NCBI GenBank assembly: GCA_020854785.1
Contig: JAHFZE010000181.1
Location: 1 to 8,110 of the forward strand
Direction: 5' to 3'
DNA length: 8,110 bases
Source of the DNA: Methanomethylovorans sp.
GTDB lineage: Archaea > Halobacteriota > Methanosarcinia > Methanosarcinales > Methanosarcinaceae
Every line of letters starts with the position of its first letter. Position 1 is the stretch's first letter. A program made the translations under genes and the position numbers. Of the stretch, positions 1 through 6,242 are shown piece after piece. The notes below the pieces were generated by a model. That model was not told where the DNA came from. It saw only the letters and a list, made by a program, of their open reading frames with translations, and ran no database searches.

Positions 1-1107
1 CTCATTCTCAAGAACGCTACCCAACGCAAGGTAAGAACTGTGCTGACGATCTGTGGCATAGCTCTGGGCATATTTGCTCTGGTGGTGATGGGAGCCATGT
101 CCGAGAATTTCGGCCAGACCTTTGAAAAGTCTATGAGCCTTACAAGTGACAAGATAAGGGTCTTTGCAGAGAGCGGCATTTTTGGTGGTGGTTTGAGCGA
201 GCGCAAAGTTTCCGATGTCAGACGTGTGGCAGGAGTTGAGGATGCTTATGGAGTTCTTGTCACATTGTTCGATGAAGATCAGTTTGGAATGAGTGGCAAA
301 CAAGTATTGGGCGTCCCACCACGCAAGTCCAGAAATGTACTGGAGCCTGTGGAGCTCAAAGCAGGAAGGTTCCTTAATGCAGGAGATACTTACCAGGCAG
401 TGGTAGGGAAGAACATTGCCGGAGAATACGATCTGGATATAGGCAGTACCCTGGAACTCAATGATAAAAGGTTTACAGTGGTAGGTATAATTGAATACAC
501 AGGCTCCATTTTTGACAGTTACGCTATCATTCCACTTGATACGGCTCAGGATGTGTATAATGCTGAAAGTTCCATCACATACATTTTTGCCCAGCCGGCA
601 CCCGGTGTAGATGCTGAACTTTTGTCCAAAAGGATTGAGCTGAGCGTAAAAGGGGTTAACACAATTTCCCCCAATGAATTGAAGGAACAGGCAGGCCAGT
701 CATTGCTGATCTTCAGCGTGGTGACCATCAGTTCTGCCATCCTTGCAGCTATCATAGGGGGTTTGAGTGTGATGAACACTATGCTTATGTCAGTTGCCGA
801 GAGGACTCGGGAGTTCGGCATTCTGAAGGCAATGGGTGCAGAAACAAAAGATATAATACTTCTTACTCTGGGAGAGGCCGCCCTGCTGGGCCTAATAGGA
901 GGGGTGCTTGGCATCATTACCGGGGGTGCGGCAGCATATGCTCTGAATTCATGGCTTGCTGGCAAAGGCATAATCTTATTCACAATAACTTACAGGCTAC
1001 TTGTTGTTGCCATGTTGTTCGCTACACTCATAGGCATGGCATCAGGAGCATACCCTGCTTACCGGGCAGCCAGCATGAGTCCCATGGAGGCTCTAAGACA
1101 TGGTTGA
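1..1107 (+). CDS. ABC transporter permease, MacB/FtsX family (5' partial)
   Basis: Membrane subunit of a MacB/LolCDE-like ABC exporter or mechanotransmission complex. The frame is already open at base 1 and reads L-I-L-K-N-A-T-Q-R-K-V-R-T before the first hydrophobic segment, as in family N-termini, so the gene starts upstream and the GTG at 40 is not the true start. Of 368 visible residues, about 14-33 form TM1 and about 36-233 form the large extracytoplasmic MacB-type domain. TM2 (about 234-263), TM3 (about 285-317) and TM4 (about 331-352) make up the C-terminal FtsX domain. The loop after TM2 carries the family signature ERTREFGILKAMGA, which contacts the ATPase, and the end reads SPMEALRHG. 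Perhaps 25-40 residues are missing, judged from usual family length. The stop overlaps the ATPase start by 8 bp, so the two are translationally coupled. The substrate cannot be read from the sequence. Confidence 0.93.
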   Translation, partial: LILKNATQRKVRTVLTICGIALGIFALVVMGAMSENFGQTFEKSMSLTSDKIRVFAESGIFGGGLSERKVSDVRRVAGVEDAYGVLVTLFDEDQFGMSGKQVLGVPPRKSRNVLEPVELKAGRFLNAGDTYQAVVGKNIAGEYDLDIGSTLELNDKRFTVVGIIEYTGSIFDSYAIIPLDTAQDVYNAESSITYIFAQPAPGVDAELLSKRIELSVKGVNTISPNELKEQAGQSLLIFSVVTISSAILAAIIGGLSVMNTMLMSVAERTREFGILKAMGAETKDIILLTLGEAALLGLIGGVLGIITGGAAAYALNSWLAGKGIILFTITYRLLVVAMLFATLIGMASGAYPAYRAASMSPMEALRHG

Positions 1108-1810
1108 ACAAATACTTGAGGTAGAAAACCTTGGCAAGACATACATGCAGGGGAAGATCCCAGTAACTGCGGTCCATGATGTCACATTCACCGTCAGGCA
1201 GGGAGAACTTGTTGCCATAATGGGGCCAAGTGGCTCAGGTAAGTCTACTTTGATGGCTCTTGTGGGTTGTCTTGAAAAACCCACTAGTGGTAAAGTGGTG
1301 ATAAGGGGTGTTGATATCACCGCTATGCCTGACAGGGAACTGCCCAGAATAAGGCGGGAAATGATAGGTTTTGTATTCCAGCATTATAATCTGCTACCTG
1401 CATTATCCGCTCTTGGGAACGTTGAACTTGCCATGCGGTTCTCAGGCATTACTAAAAAAGAGAGGCTGGAACGGGCAGAATACCTGCTTCAGAAACTGGG
1501 GCTTGAAAAACGTCTGCATCATAGGCCGAATGAACTTTCAGGAGGGGAACAGCAAAGAGTATCCATAGCAAGGGCTATTGCAAACGGTCCTTCGATAATT
1601 CTTGCTGATGAGCCTACAGGGGAGGTCGATAGCAGCACAAGGGATAAAATTGTAAAGATATTCGAGGAATTAAGGCTACAGGGACAAACGATAATAATAG
1701 TCACCCATGACCCAGAAGTTGCAAAGCACTGTGACAGAGTGATCCGTATAATGGACGGCACTCTGTCACAGCAGGAGAGAAGAGATGATCAGCAATATGC
1801 TACAAGATAA
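1100..1810 (+). CDS. ABC transporter ATP-binding protein, LolD/MacB type
   Basis: Cytoplasmic ATPase partner of the preceding permease; it hydrolyses ATP to drive conformational change in the FtsX-type membrane subunit. At 236 residues it has the usual length of the LolD/MacB ATPase class. Visible motifs are Walker A GPSGSGKST (42-50), Q-loop Q94, ABC signature LSGGEQQRV (146-154), Walker B IILADE (about 166-171) and H-loop His203. The D-loop region reads TGEVDSST, a mild variant of the usual TGNLDSxT. All catalytic residues are present, so it should be active. The ATG lies inside the permease reading frame (8-bp overlap). The 3' end overlaps the convergent coiled-coil gene by 22 bp, and no terminator hairpin is apparent between them. 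The transported substrate is unknown; lipoprotein, peptide or drug export, or a cell-envelope role, are all possible for this family. Confidence 0.95.
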   Translation: MVEQILEVENLGKTYMQGKIPVTAVHDVTFTVRQGELVAIMGPSGSGKSTLMALVGCLEKPTSGKVVIRGVDITAMPDRELPRIRREMIGFVFQHYNLLPALSALGNVELAMRFSGITKKERLERAEYLLQKLGLEKRLHHRPNELSGGEQQRVSIARAIANGPSIILADEPTGEVDSSTRDKIVKIFEELRLQGQTIIIVTHDPEVAKHCDRVIRIMDGTLSQQERRDDQQYATR

Positions 1811-2109
1811 GCTGTGTCCTCTGTTTTCTTCTCAGTTTCTCCGTTGGAAAATGAACATGATGGACACGATCTCGCCCTTGATTCCTTCAGAGCTTCCAGG
1901 TTCATTTCCAAGTGTTTGATCTGCATCTTTGCCCTCTGTACTTTTTCATTCTCAACTTTCAGCTTTTCCAACAGCTCTGCCTTCCTTTCTTCACTAATCT
2001 TTGAATCAGATATTTGTTTCTGGTACTGTTGAGATACTTGAGCATATTTCTTGAACATTTCATGAAGAGTATCAAGGTTCTTTTCCAGATCCATTATAGT
2101 CTTGTCCAT
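1789..2109 (-). CDS. small coiled-coil protein with C-terminal CxxC motif, function unknown
   Basis: I do not recognise this 106-residue protein. Residues about 1-78 are highly charged, rich in Glu, Lys, Gln and Leu, and without proline, as expected for a long coiled coil. The last 28 residues change character: a CPSC motif at 82-85, then a polar Ser/Gly/Glu/Lys stretch ending in Cys106. Being soluble and helical, it may be a scaffold or a prefoldin-like/oligomerising protein; the Cys pair could bind metal if two chains come together (inference). The start is supported by GAAGGAAG 8 nt upstream of the ATG and a TATA-like element about 90 bp upstream. A perfect inverted repeat lies in the predicted leader. 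Its last codons run antisense to the end of the ABC ATPase gene (22-bp convergent overlap). No signal peptide or membrane segment is seen. Confidence 0.75.
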   Translation of the reverse strand: MDKTIMDLEKNLDTLHEMFKKYAQVSQQYQKQISDSKISEERKAELLEKLKVENEKVQRAKMQIKHLEMNLEALKESRARSCPSCSFSNGETEKKTEDTAYLVAYC

Positions 2110-2143
2110 GCCAGTCGCTTCCTTCGTTTTTTGAACTTCTTTT

Positions 2144-2161
2144 GATAACCTGCGGGTTATC
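2144..2161. repeat. perfect 7-bp inverted repeat in the leader of the coiled-coil gene
   Basis: The arms GATAACC and GGTTATC flank a 4-base centre (TGCG). The repeat lies between the predicted TATA element (2199-2207) and the ATG (2109), roughly 35-50 bases into the sequence upstream of the start codon. No T-run follows on either strand, so it looks more like an operator or an RNA leader hairpin than a terminator. Which of the two cannot be told from sequence. Confidence 0.5.
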
Positions 2162-2198
2162 TCTTGGTTCTAAGCTCTAATTGAAAAGAGAACAAAAT

Positions 2199-2207
2199 AA
2201 TATATAA
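2199..2207 (-). promoter_or_regulatory. TATA-box-like element for the coiled-coil gene
   Basis: The reverse strand reads TTATATATT, a good match to the archaeal TATA consensus. Transcription would start about 25 bases downstream, near 2176-2180, giving a leader of about 70 nt before the ATG at 2109. The leader contains the inverted repeat at 2144-2161. The call rests on sequence match and position only. Confidence 0.5.
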
Positions 2208-2291
2208 GGATTTCTATACAATGTTGTATGCTAATTCTCATAATGATGAGATACTTTTGTCATCACCCTGATAGCAGTAAATGTGGAAGTG

Positions 2292-2312
2292 AAAAGAGAA
2301 AAATAAAAAAAA
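2292..2312 (-). terminator. oligo-T terminator after the corrinoid-paralogue gene
   Basis: About 20 bases beyond the TAA stop at 2331, the reverse strand carries T8 (2305-2312), an A, T5 (2299-2303) and a further C/T-rich stretch. Archaeal RNA polymerase typically terminates at such T-tracts without needing a hairpin. The position just past the stop codon fits. Confidence 0.55.
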
Positions 2313-2330
2313 TAGTATCTGATAAAAATC

Positions 2331-2885
2331 TTAACAAATTCCTTCCGAACCCTCGCAGAGCTGTAATATTGCAGCTTCTGGGTGGGAATGTATCACTTCA
2401 TCAAGCTTCTCTTTACAGTCATTGGGGATGTTTGAAAAAGTACTGTCCTTCTGAATGAAGTCTACTATAGATTCATTATCTGTGAGTTCTATAACATCGA
2501 AATCGTTTACCATCAACATTACTTCCAGTATAGCCCTCTTTATTGGATCCACATCCTCATTTTGTACACTTATGACAGCTTTATCATGGCGTTTGAGTTG
2601 AGCATGCATTTTTTCTATTTCCGGAGAAAGCATGTCCATTCCAGCTTTCATGGCTGTGGATGCAGCAAGCACCTGAACAAGTAATATCTCATCAGCTTCG
2701 AACATATCCCCTATTTCCCTCATGGCTGCTATGCATCCTTCATCAGCAAGTACCACAGGATCTATTCCGATCTGTAGTCCTTCTTTTACAGCTGACTTAG
2801 CCGCTTTTTCATCGTATTCCTTGATAGCTTTTTTTATCCTGAAAAGGATATTGTCTTTTGTTTTTTCCACATCATTTTGTAGCAC
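2331..2885 (-). CDS. corrinoid-protein paralogue lacking the cobalt-ligand histidine
   Basis: Relative of the methyltransferase corrinoid proteins (MtaC/MtbC/MttC/MtmC class, B12-binding MetH-like fold). I chose the GTG at 2885 (184 residues) because GGGAGG lies 7 nt upstream and the protein then starts where family members do. An in-frame ATG at 2927 is possible but lies almost at the predicted transcription start. Residues about 10-90 match the four-helix cap domain, including GIDPVVLADEG and GDMFEADEILLVQVLAASTAMKAG. Residues 103-134 match the first strand and helix of the B12 domain. However, the canonical DxHxxG motif aligns with D-V-D-P-I-K (111-116), so the cobalt-binding His and the following Gly are lost. 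After residue 134 the later S-x-L and GG cobalamin-contact motifs are missing and the chain ends about 35-50 residues early. No methyltransferase gene is adjacent. Canonical methyl transfer is therefore unlikely. Confidence 0.8.
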   Translation of the reverse strand: MLQNDVEKTKDNILFRIKKAIKEYDEKAAKSAVKEGLQIGIDPVVLADEGCIAAMREIGDMFEADEILLVQVLAASTAMKAGMDMLSPEIEKMHAQLKRHDKAVISVQNEDVDPIKRAILEVMLMVNDFDVIELTDNESIVDFIQKDSTFSNIPNDCKEKLDEVIHSHPEAAILQLCEGSEGIC

Positions 2886-2892
2886 AATAATA

Positions 2893-2898
2893 CCTCCC
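2893..2898 (-). promoter_or_regulatory. strong Shine-Dalgarno that fixes the GTG start of the corrinoid paralogue
   Basis: The reverse strand reads GGGAGG(T), complementary to the 3' end of archaeal 16S rRNA, with 7 bases before the GTG at 2885. This is the best ribosome-binding site in the window. It favours the GTG over upstream in-frame starts at 2927 and 2975. Confidence 0.75.
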
Positions 2899-2955
2899 GC
2901 ATTCCCCTCAATGGTAAGGCAGGACATTGTAACATATTCGACAAAAACAGAGCTG

Positions 2956-2963
2956 TATTTAAA
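2956..2963 (-). promoter_or_regulatory. TATA box for the corrinoid-paralogue gene
   Basis: The reverse strand reads TTTAAATA, a textbook archaeal TATA box. It predicts a start site near 2933 and a leader of about 48 nt ending in the strong Shine-Dalgarno. Because the site lies downstream of the TTG at 2975, that longer start is excluded if this promoter is used. Confidence 0.65.
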
Positions 2964-3110
2964 TCTTGCGAGCAAAAAGTGATGAATCGTTATTGATATA
3001 GTTATTTTAATAAAAAAAGAAAAATTATATTGCCTTATGCTACTAACTAGAACATAATCACAGCAAAAATGAAAAAATGATTTTTTTTATTGATATTAGC
3101 GAACAGATTG

Positions 3111-3154
3111 TTCTTATAAGAAAGAAACATCAATACCTGCAATTGCAGGTATTG
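3111..3154 (-). terminator. palindromic terminator of the leuD-leuB operon
   Basis: A perfect 24-bp palindrome (two 12-base arms, 3131-3154) begins 4 bases past the leuB stop codon. On the reverse strand it is followed by the T-rich stretch TGTTTCTTTCTT. A second, 12-bp palindrome, TTCTTATAAGAA, lies at 3111-3122. In RNA the first palindrome would form a hairpin with up to 12 bp of stem (fewer once a loop is allowed) right after the stop. A terminator or 3'-end stabiliser is the simplest reading; a protein-binding site is the alternative. Confidence 0.6.
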
Positions 3155-3158
3155 CATC

Positions 3159-4286
3159 TTACATTGAAGAAACTATTCTTGCAATATCGTCACCTACATC
3201 GGATGTGGTTGATATGCCACCCATGTCGTAGGTCTTCACCTTATTGTCAAGGATGTTCTTTTCAATAGCAGCAACTATTGCATCTGCAGCCTCTTTTTCT
3301 CCCAGCTGGTCCAGCATAAGGGAACCTGCCCAGATAGTAGCTATAGGATTTACTTTGTTCTGTCCTTTGTACTTTGGTGCTGAACCATGTATAGGTTCGA
3401 ACATACTTGTACCTTCGGGATTGATATTTCCTCCCGGAGCAAGTCCAAGACCACCCTGTACCATTGCACCGAGGTCTGTGATAATGTCACCAAACATGTT
3501 CGGAGTAACAACTACGTCGAACCATTCTGGGTTTTTCACAAACCACATGGTGATAGCATCTACATAGTTGAAATCAGTTGTAATTTCTGGATACCCTGAA
3601 GCAATGTCCTGGAACTCCTGTCTCCAAAATCCATATATATCGGAAAGTACATTCGCCTTGTCCACTGAAGATACGTGTTTCTTTCGCTTCATAGCGAGAT
3701 CAAAAGCGTATTTGATCACTCTGCGGGTTCCTTCCTTTGAGATCATACCTATCTGGTAAGCGATCTCATCGCTGTCCGTTTCAATTTCAAGGCCGAACTT
3801 GGCAGAATAAAGATTCCTTTCAACTTCGAGCAGGTTCTTGCTGAGTCCTTTTTTAGCTTTTCCTCCAATGCCTATGTAGAAATCTTCAGTGTTCTCTCTT
3901 ACCACGGTGAAATCTATGTCTTTTGGTGTCTTGTCTTTTACAGGTGTCCACACACCCTCAAGCAATTTAATAGGCCTGAGGTTCACATACTGGTCGAAAT
4001 AGAACCTTGCCGCCAGAAGAATTCCTTTTTCCAGGACTCCTGGAGCTACGCGTGGATCACCGATAGAACCAAGGTATATCACAGGGTATCTTGAGAGCTC
4101 CTTGAGCGTATCAAGGGAGATCAATTCCCCGGTTTCAAGGTAGTGATCAGCACCCTGAGGGAATTCTACCCACTCAACATCGAACCCGAATTTTTCGCCC
4201 GCGGCATCTATAACCTTCTTGCCTTCGGCAACTATCTCTGGCCCGATGCCATCACCGGGTATAACTGGGATTTTGTACTGTGTCAT
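3159..4286 (-). CDS. leuB: 3-isopropylmalate dehydrogenase (isocitrate/isopropylmalate dehydrogenase family)
   Basis: Oxidative decarboxylation of 3-isopropylmalate to 2-oxoisocaproate in leucine synthesis; in methanogens the same enzyme class can act on methylmalate for isoleucine. The 375-residue beta-decarboxylating dehydrogenase carries the substrate arginines R94, R104 (NLRPIK) and R130 (VVRENTE), catalytic Tyr137 and Lys210 (SVDKANVL), and metal-ligand aspartates in D243 and GDIITD (D267, D271). The cofactor loop reads HGSAPKYKG (300-308). Typical NAD-dependent LeuB has Asp where this one has Lys305, and the Lys-Tyr pair resembles NADP-dependent isocitrate dehydrogenase, so cofactor preference is uncertain. 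The ATG is preceded by an AAGGAAGG-type site, and leuD ends 36 bp upstream, indicating an operon. A homoisocitrate dehydrogenase (AksF) or tartrate-dehydrogenase-like role is the alternative; the leuD-type neighbour favours LeuB. Confidence 0.85.
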   Translation of the reverse strand: MTQYKIPVIPGDGIGPEIVAEGKKVIDAAGEKFGFDVEWVEFPQGADHYLETGELISLDTLKELSRYPVIYLGSIGDPRVAPGVLEKGILLAARFYFDQYVNLRPIKLLEGVWTPVKDKTPKDIDFTVVRENTEDFYIGIGGKAKKGLSKNLLEVERNLYSAKFGLEIETDSDEIAYQIGMISKEGTRRVIKYAFDLAMKRKKHVSSVDKANVLSDIYGFWRQEFQDIASGYPEITTDFNYVDAITMWFVKNPEWFDVVVTPNMFGDIITDLGAMVQGGLGLAPGGNINPEGTSMFEPIHGSAPKYKGQNKVNPIATIWAGSLMLDQLGEKEAADAIVAAIEKNILDNKVKTYDMGGISTTSDVGDDIARIVSSM

Positions 4287-4322
4287 GTTCCTTCCTTCTA
4301 AAAATGATATGTATCTTTGTAT

Positions 4323-4805
4323 TTACCTGACCATTTTCCTGGCATACTCTATCAGCCCGCCGGAATCCACAATACCCCTCACGAAATCCGGAAGTGGTGT
4401 TGCTTGATATTGTTCTTCCTTTGTAATGTTCTTTATGATCCCGGTGGCAAGGTCTACCTCAAGGATATCACCATCATCGATCCTATCCGTATCAGGACAT
4501 TCTAGAAGTGGAACCCCTATGTTGATGGCATTCCTGAAAAATATGCGTGCAAATGATTTTGCTATAACGCAGCCTACCTTTGTTCCTTTAAGGGCCAAAG
4601 GCGCATGTTCTCTCGAAGATCCGCAGCCGAAATTGTTGCCTGCAACGATTATGTCATTCTCTTGCACTTCCTTTGGGAACTCAGGTCTCACTCCCTCAAA
4701 AGCATGTGATGCAAGTTCTTTAGGTGTGTTCATTATGAGATACCTGCCGGGGATCACAGCATCGGTATCGATATCATCACCAAATTTCCAAACTTTTCCT
4801 TTCAT
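4323..4805 (-). CDS. leuD: 3-isopropylmalate dehydratase small subunit
   Basis: Small (swivelling-domain) subunit of the isopropylmalate isomerase, which with the Fe-S subunit LeuC converts 2-isopropylmalate to 3-isopropylmalate; LeuC is not in the window. The 160-residue length is normal for archaeal small subunits. Family landmarks are KFGDDIDTDAVIPGRYL (7-23), NNFGCGSSREHAPLALKG (57-74), and AKSFARIFFRNAINIGVPL (82-100). In the methanogen family the loop after the first helix separates isopropylmalate isomerase (YLVY in M. jannaschii LeuD) from homoaconitase (YLRT in HacB). Here it is YLIM (22-25): no Arg, so closer to LeuD but not identical. SREHAP also fits LeuD. The start has GTGAT just upstream in Shine-Dalgarno register and AT-rich TATA-like sequence at 4821-4833. 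leuB follows after 36 bp, and the pair is probably co-transcribed. Confidence 0.87.
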   Translation of the reverse strand: MKGKVWKFGDDIDTDAVIPGRYLIMNTPKELASHAFEGVRPEFPKEVQENDIIVAGNNFGCGSSREHAPLALKGTKVGCVIAKSFARIFFRNAINIGVPLLECPDTDRIDDGDILEVDLATGIIKNITKEEQYQATPLPDFVRGIVDSGGLIEYARKMVR

Positions 4806-4820
4806 GTTATCACAGCCAGA

Positions 4821-4833
4821 TATATAATATTAT
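4821..4833 (-). promoter_or_regulatory. TATA-like sequence upstream of leuD
   Basis: The reverse strand reads ATAATATTATATA. Measured to the ATG at 4805 it lies so close that transcription would begin at or within a few bases of the start codon. A second candidate, TATAAAG at 4851-4857, would instead give a leader of about 23 nt containing the GTGAT ribosome-binding element. Both are plausible, and the sequence alone does not decide. Confidence 0.4.
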
Positions 4834-4946
4834 GATAGTCATTCTGTCAGCTTTATAGTAACTGACATCAACTACCTAAATACAATAATCCTAAATAATA
4901 CTAATGTAAAGGGAATGATAGTTCGTACCTCCAGCAAGGATAATAG

Positions 4947-6242
4947 TTATTCAGTTTTTTCATATCCATGGCCTAGTGCACTGGGTTCATTGCCTCCATG
5001 CCAGCTAAGCCTTGGGCGCATTCTTATTACATGGGCCGCTTCGGTAGTATCATCAAGAATAAATGCTATTCCTTGCTCCATTCCCATTTTTCGGATAGAA
5101 TCACCAATATTCTCTTTCATGTAGCTGGGTCTGAAAGATTCAAGAGCACTGATATCTTCAGCTGCTGTCAGACGATGACAGATCAGTACATCAGACTGTG
5201 ATGTGACTTCCGGGTCAAGGGCTGAAGGACGTTGTGTAGCAAGGATCAGTGAAAGCCCTGGCTGCCTGCCCTGCCGCAACCATTCGTTGATAAGTATATC
5301 TGAAGCAAGTGTCTTGCTCCCCTTTGGTACAAAAAGATGAGCTTCGTCGATGAACATCCAGACCATGGGCATGCCTGTGTTATCTTGTTCATATCCCATT
5401 GTCATACATTCCTCTGATCTGCGCGCATCAAGGCGCTGATAATAGATTTCCTTGCTGATCTGGCCAACAACAGCTGCTCTTACATCCAGGTCCTTAAGAG
5501 TGCTAACATCGAGAACTGTTGTGTAACCCCTTTGTACAAGGTCTTTTACAGGAACACCATCTTCTGTAAAAATGCCCCATGAAGATGCCGTTCTGATGTA
5601 GTTCTCAGCAGCACTCTTGGTCACTATGTCAGCTCTTTCGTCTTCCATCACCACGTCCATTATGGTATCGAAGGAAAAGCTTTCATGCATTGATCTGAAC
5701 TCTGAAACTACTCTTATTAGAAGTACTCCCAGAGGAGAAACTTCATCGATACTGAAAAGCTTACACCATGCATAGCCATCCATTGAAGAAATGGGTATAG
5801 AGAACGGAAGGACCTCTATTTTCTGTCCCTCATATTTATGGATACTACCGGCAGGGACGAATACTTTTATTTCCACTCCTCTTGGGTCAAGAGACCATTG
5901 CTTCAATAAGATCTCCTGTGGCTCATTAGCTTTTTCCATTGTCCAGAATATACCCATGGTATCGATTACTAGAGACGCAATATTATTCCTTATATAGAAA
6001 GGAAGCAATGATAGTTCTTCTACAAGGGTACCCATAGTATAGGACTTTCCATAGCCTCTTTTACCACAGATCAAGATACAATGAGGTCTAAGAGCATCCA
6101 ATCCTACATACGACGCAGCTGAACCGTCAAGCGCAAGATATCTTCCCAGGTTAAGAAGACCTTGTTCCTCATTACTTCTTCTGCCAAGAACATAGAGTTT
6201 TTTTGCAACACCCGCTGAATAGGTATCATATATGGGATCCAT
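4947..6242 (-). CDS. HerA/DUF87-like P-loop ATPase
   Basis: Cytoplasmic ATPase of the HerA/FtsK branch; relatives are hexameric DNA translocases that work with nucleases such as NurA in end resection or in defence systems. Of 431 residues, 60-69 form Walker A (GKRGYGKSYT), 296-300 Walker B (MFIDE, followed by AHLFVP), and 333-341 the sensor motif ILATQRPSA with Gln337. Candidate arginine-finger residues lie in NEWLRQGRQPG (319-329), a region conserved in HerA. Only 59 residues precede Walker A, fewer than the roughly 100 of the HAS-barrel in HerA, so that domain is short or absent. No NurA, Mre11, Rad50 or Sir2 partner is in the window. There is no Shine-Dalgarno before the ATG, and a TATA box centred about 26 bp upstream suggests a leaderless mRNA. 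The exact role is not assignable. Confidence 0.85.
   Translation of the reverse strand: MDPIYDTYSAGVAKKLYVLGRRSNEEQGLLNLGRYLALDGSAASYVGLDALRPHCILICGKRGYGKSYTMGTLVEELSLLPFYIRNNIASLVIDTMGIFWTMEKANEPQEILLKQWSLDPRGVEIKVFVPAGSIHKYEGQKIEVLPFSIPISSMDGYAWCKLFSIDEVSPLGVLLIRVVSEFRSMHESFSFDTIMDVVMEDERADIVTKSAAENYIRTASSWGIFTEDGVPVKDLVQRGYTTVLDVSTLKDLDVRAAVVGQISKEIYYQRLDARRSEECMTMGYEQDNTGMPMVWMFIDEAHLFVPKGSKTLASDILINEWLRQGRQPGLSLILATQRPSALDPEVTSQSDVLICHRLTAAEDISALESFRPSYMKENIGDSIRKMGMEQGIAFILDDTTEAAHVIRMRPRLSWHGGNEPSALGHGYEKTE

Noticed and set aside
40..42. GTG at 40 as the start of the permease
   Set aside because: The frame is open to base 1 and the upstream residues match the family's conserved N-terminal cytoplasmic stretch, so the gene starts outside the window.
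546..983. 145-codon open frame on the - strand
   Set aside because: Antisense to the conserved FtsX domain of the permease; no motifs or promoter.
2110..2330. Missing C-terminal half of the corrinoid domain displaced by a frameshift
   Set aside because: I looked downstream of the stop on the same strand and found only AT-rich sequence with no S-x-L or GG motif remnants, so a simple frameshift does not explain the shortening.
2228..2458. 76-codon + strand frame between the coiled-coil and corrinoid-paralogue genes
   Set aside because: Over half of it is antisense to the corrinoid-paralogue gene, the rest is AT-rich intergenic sequence, and there is no ribosome-binding site.
2886..2975. Longer N-terminus for the corrinoid paralogue (TTG at 2975 or ATG at 2927)
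   Set aside because: The TTG lies upstream of the TATA box and the ATG almost at the predicted transcription start. The GTG at 2885 has the strong Shine-Dalgarno and matches family start positions.
4875..4897. Direct repeat CCTAAATA spaced by 15 bp upstream of leuD
   Set aside because: Only 8 bases and AT-rich; not distinguishable from chance without comparison to relatives.
4927..4932. GGAGGT on the - strand as a ribosome-binding site for a small gene
   Set aside because: No ATG, GTG or TTG follows at suitable spacing.
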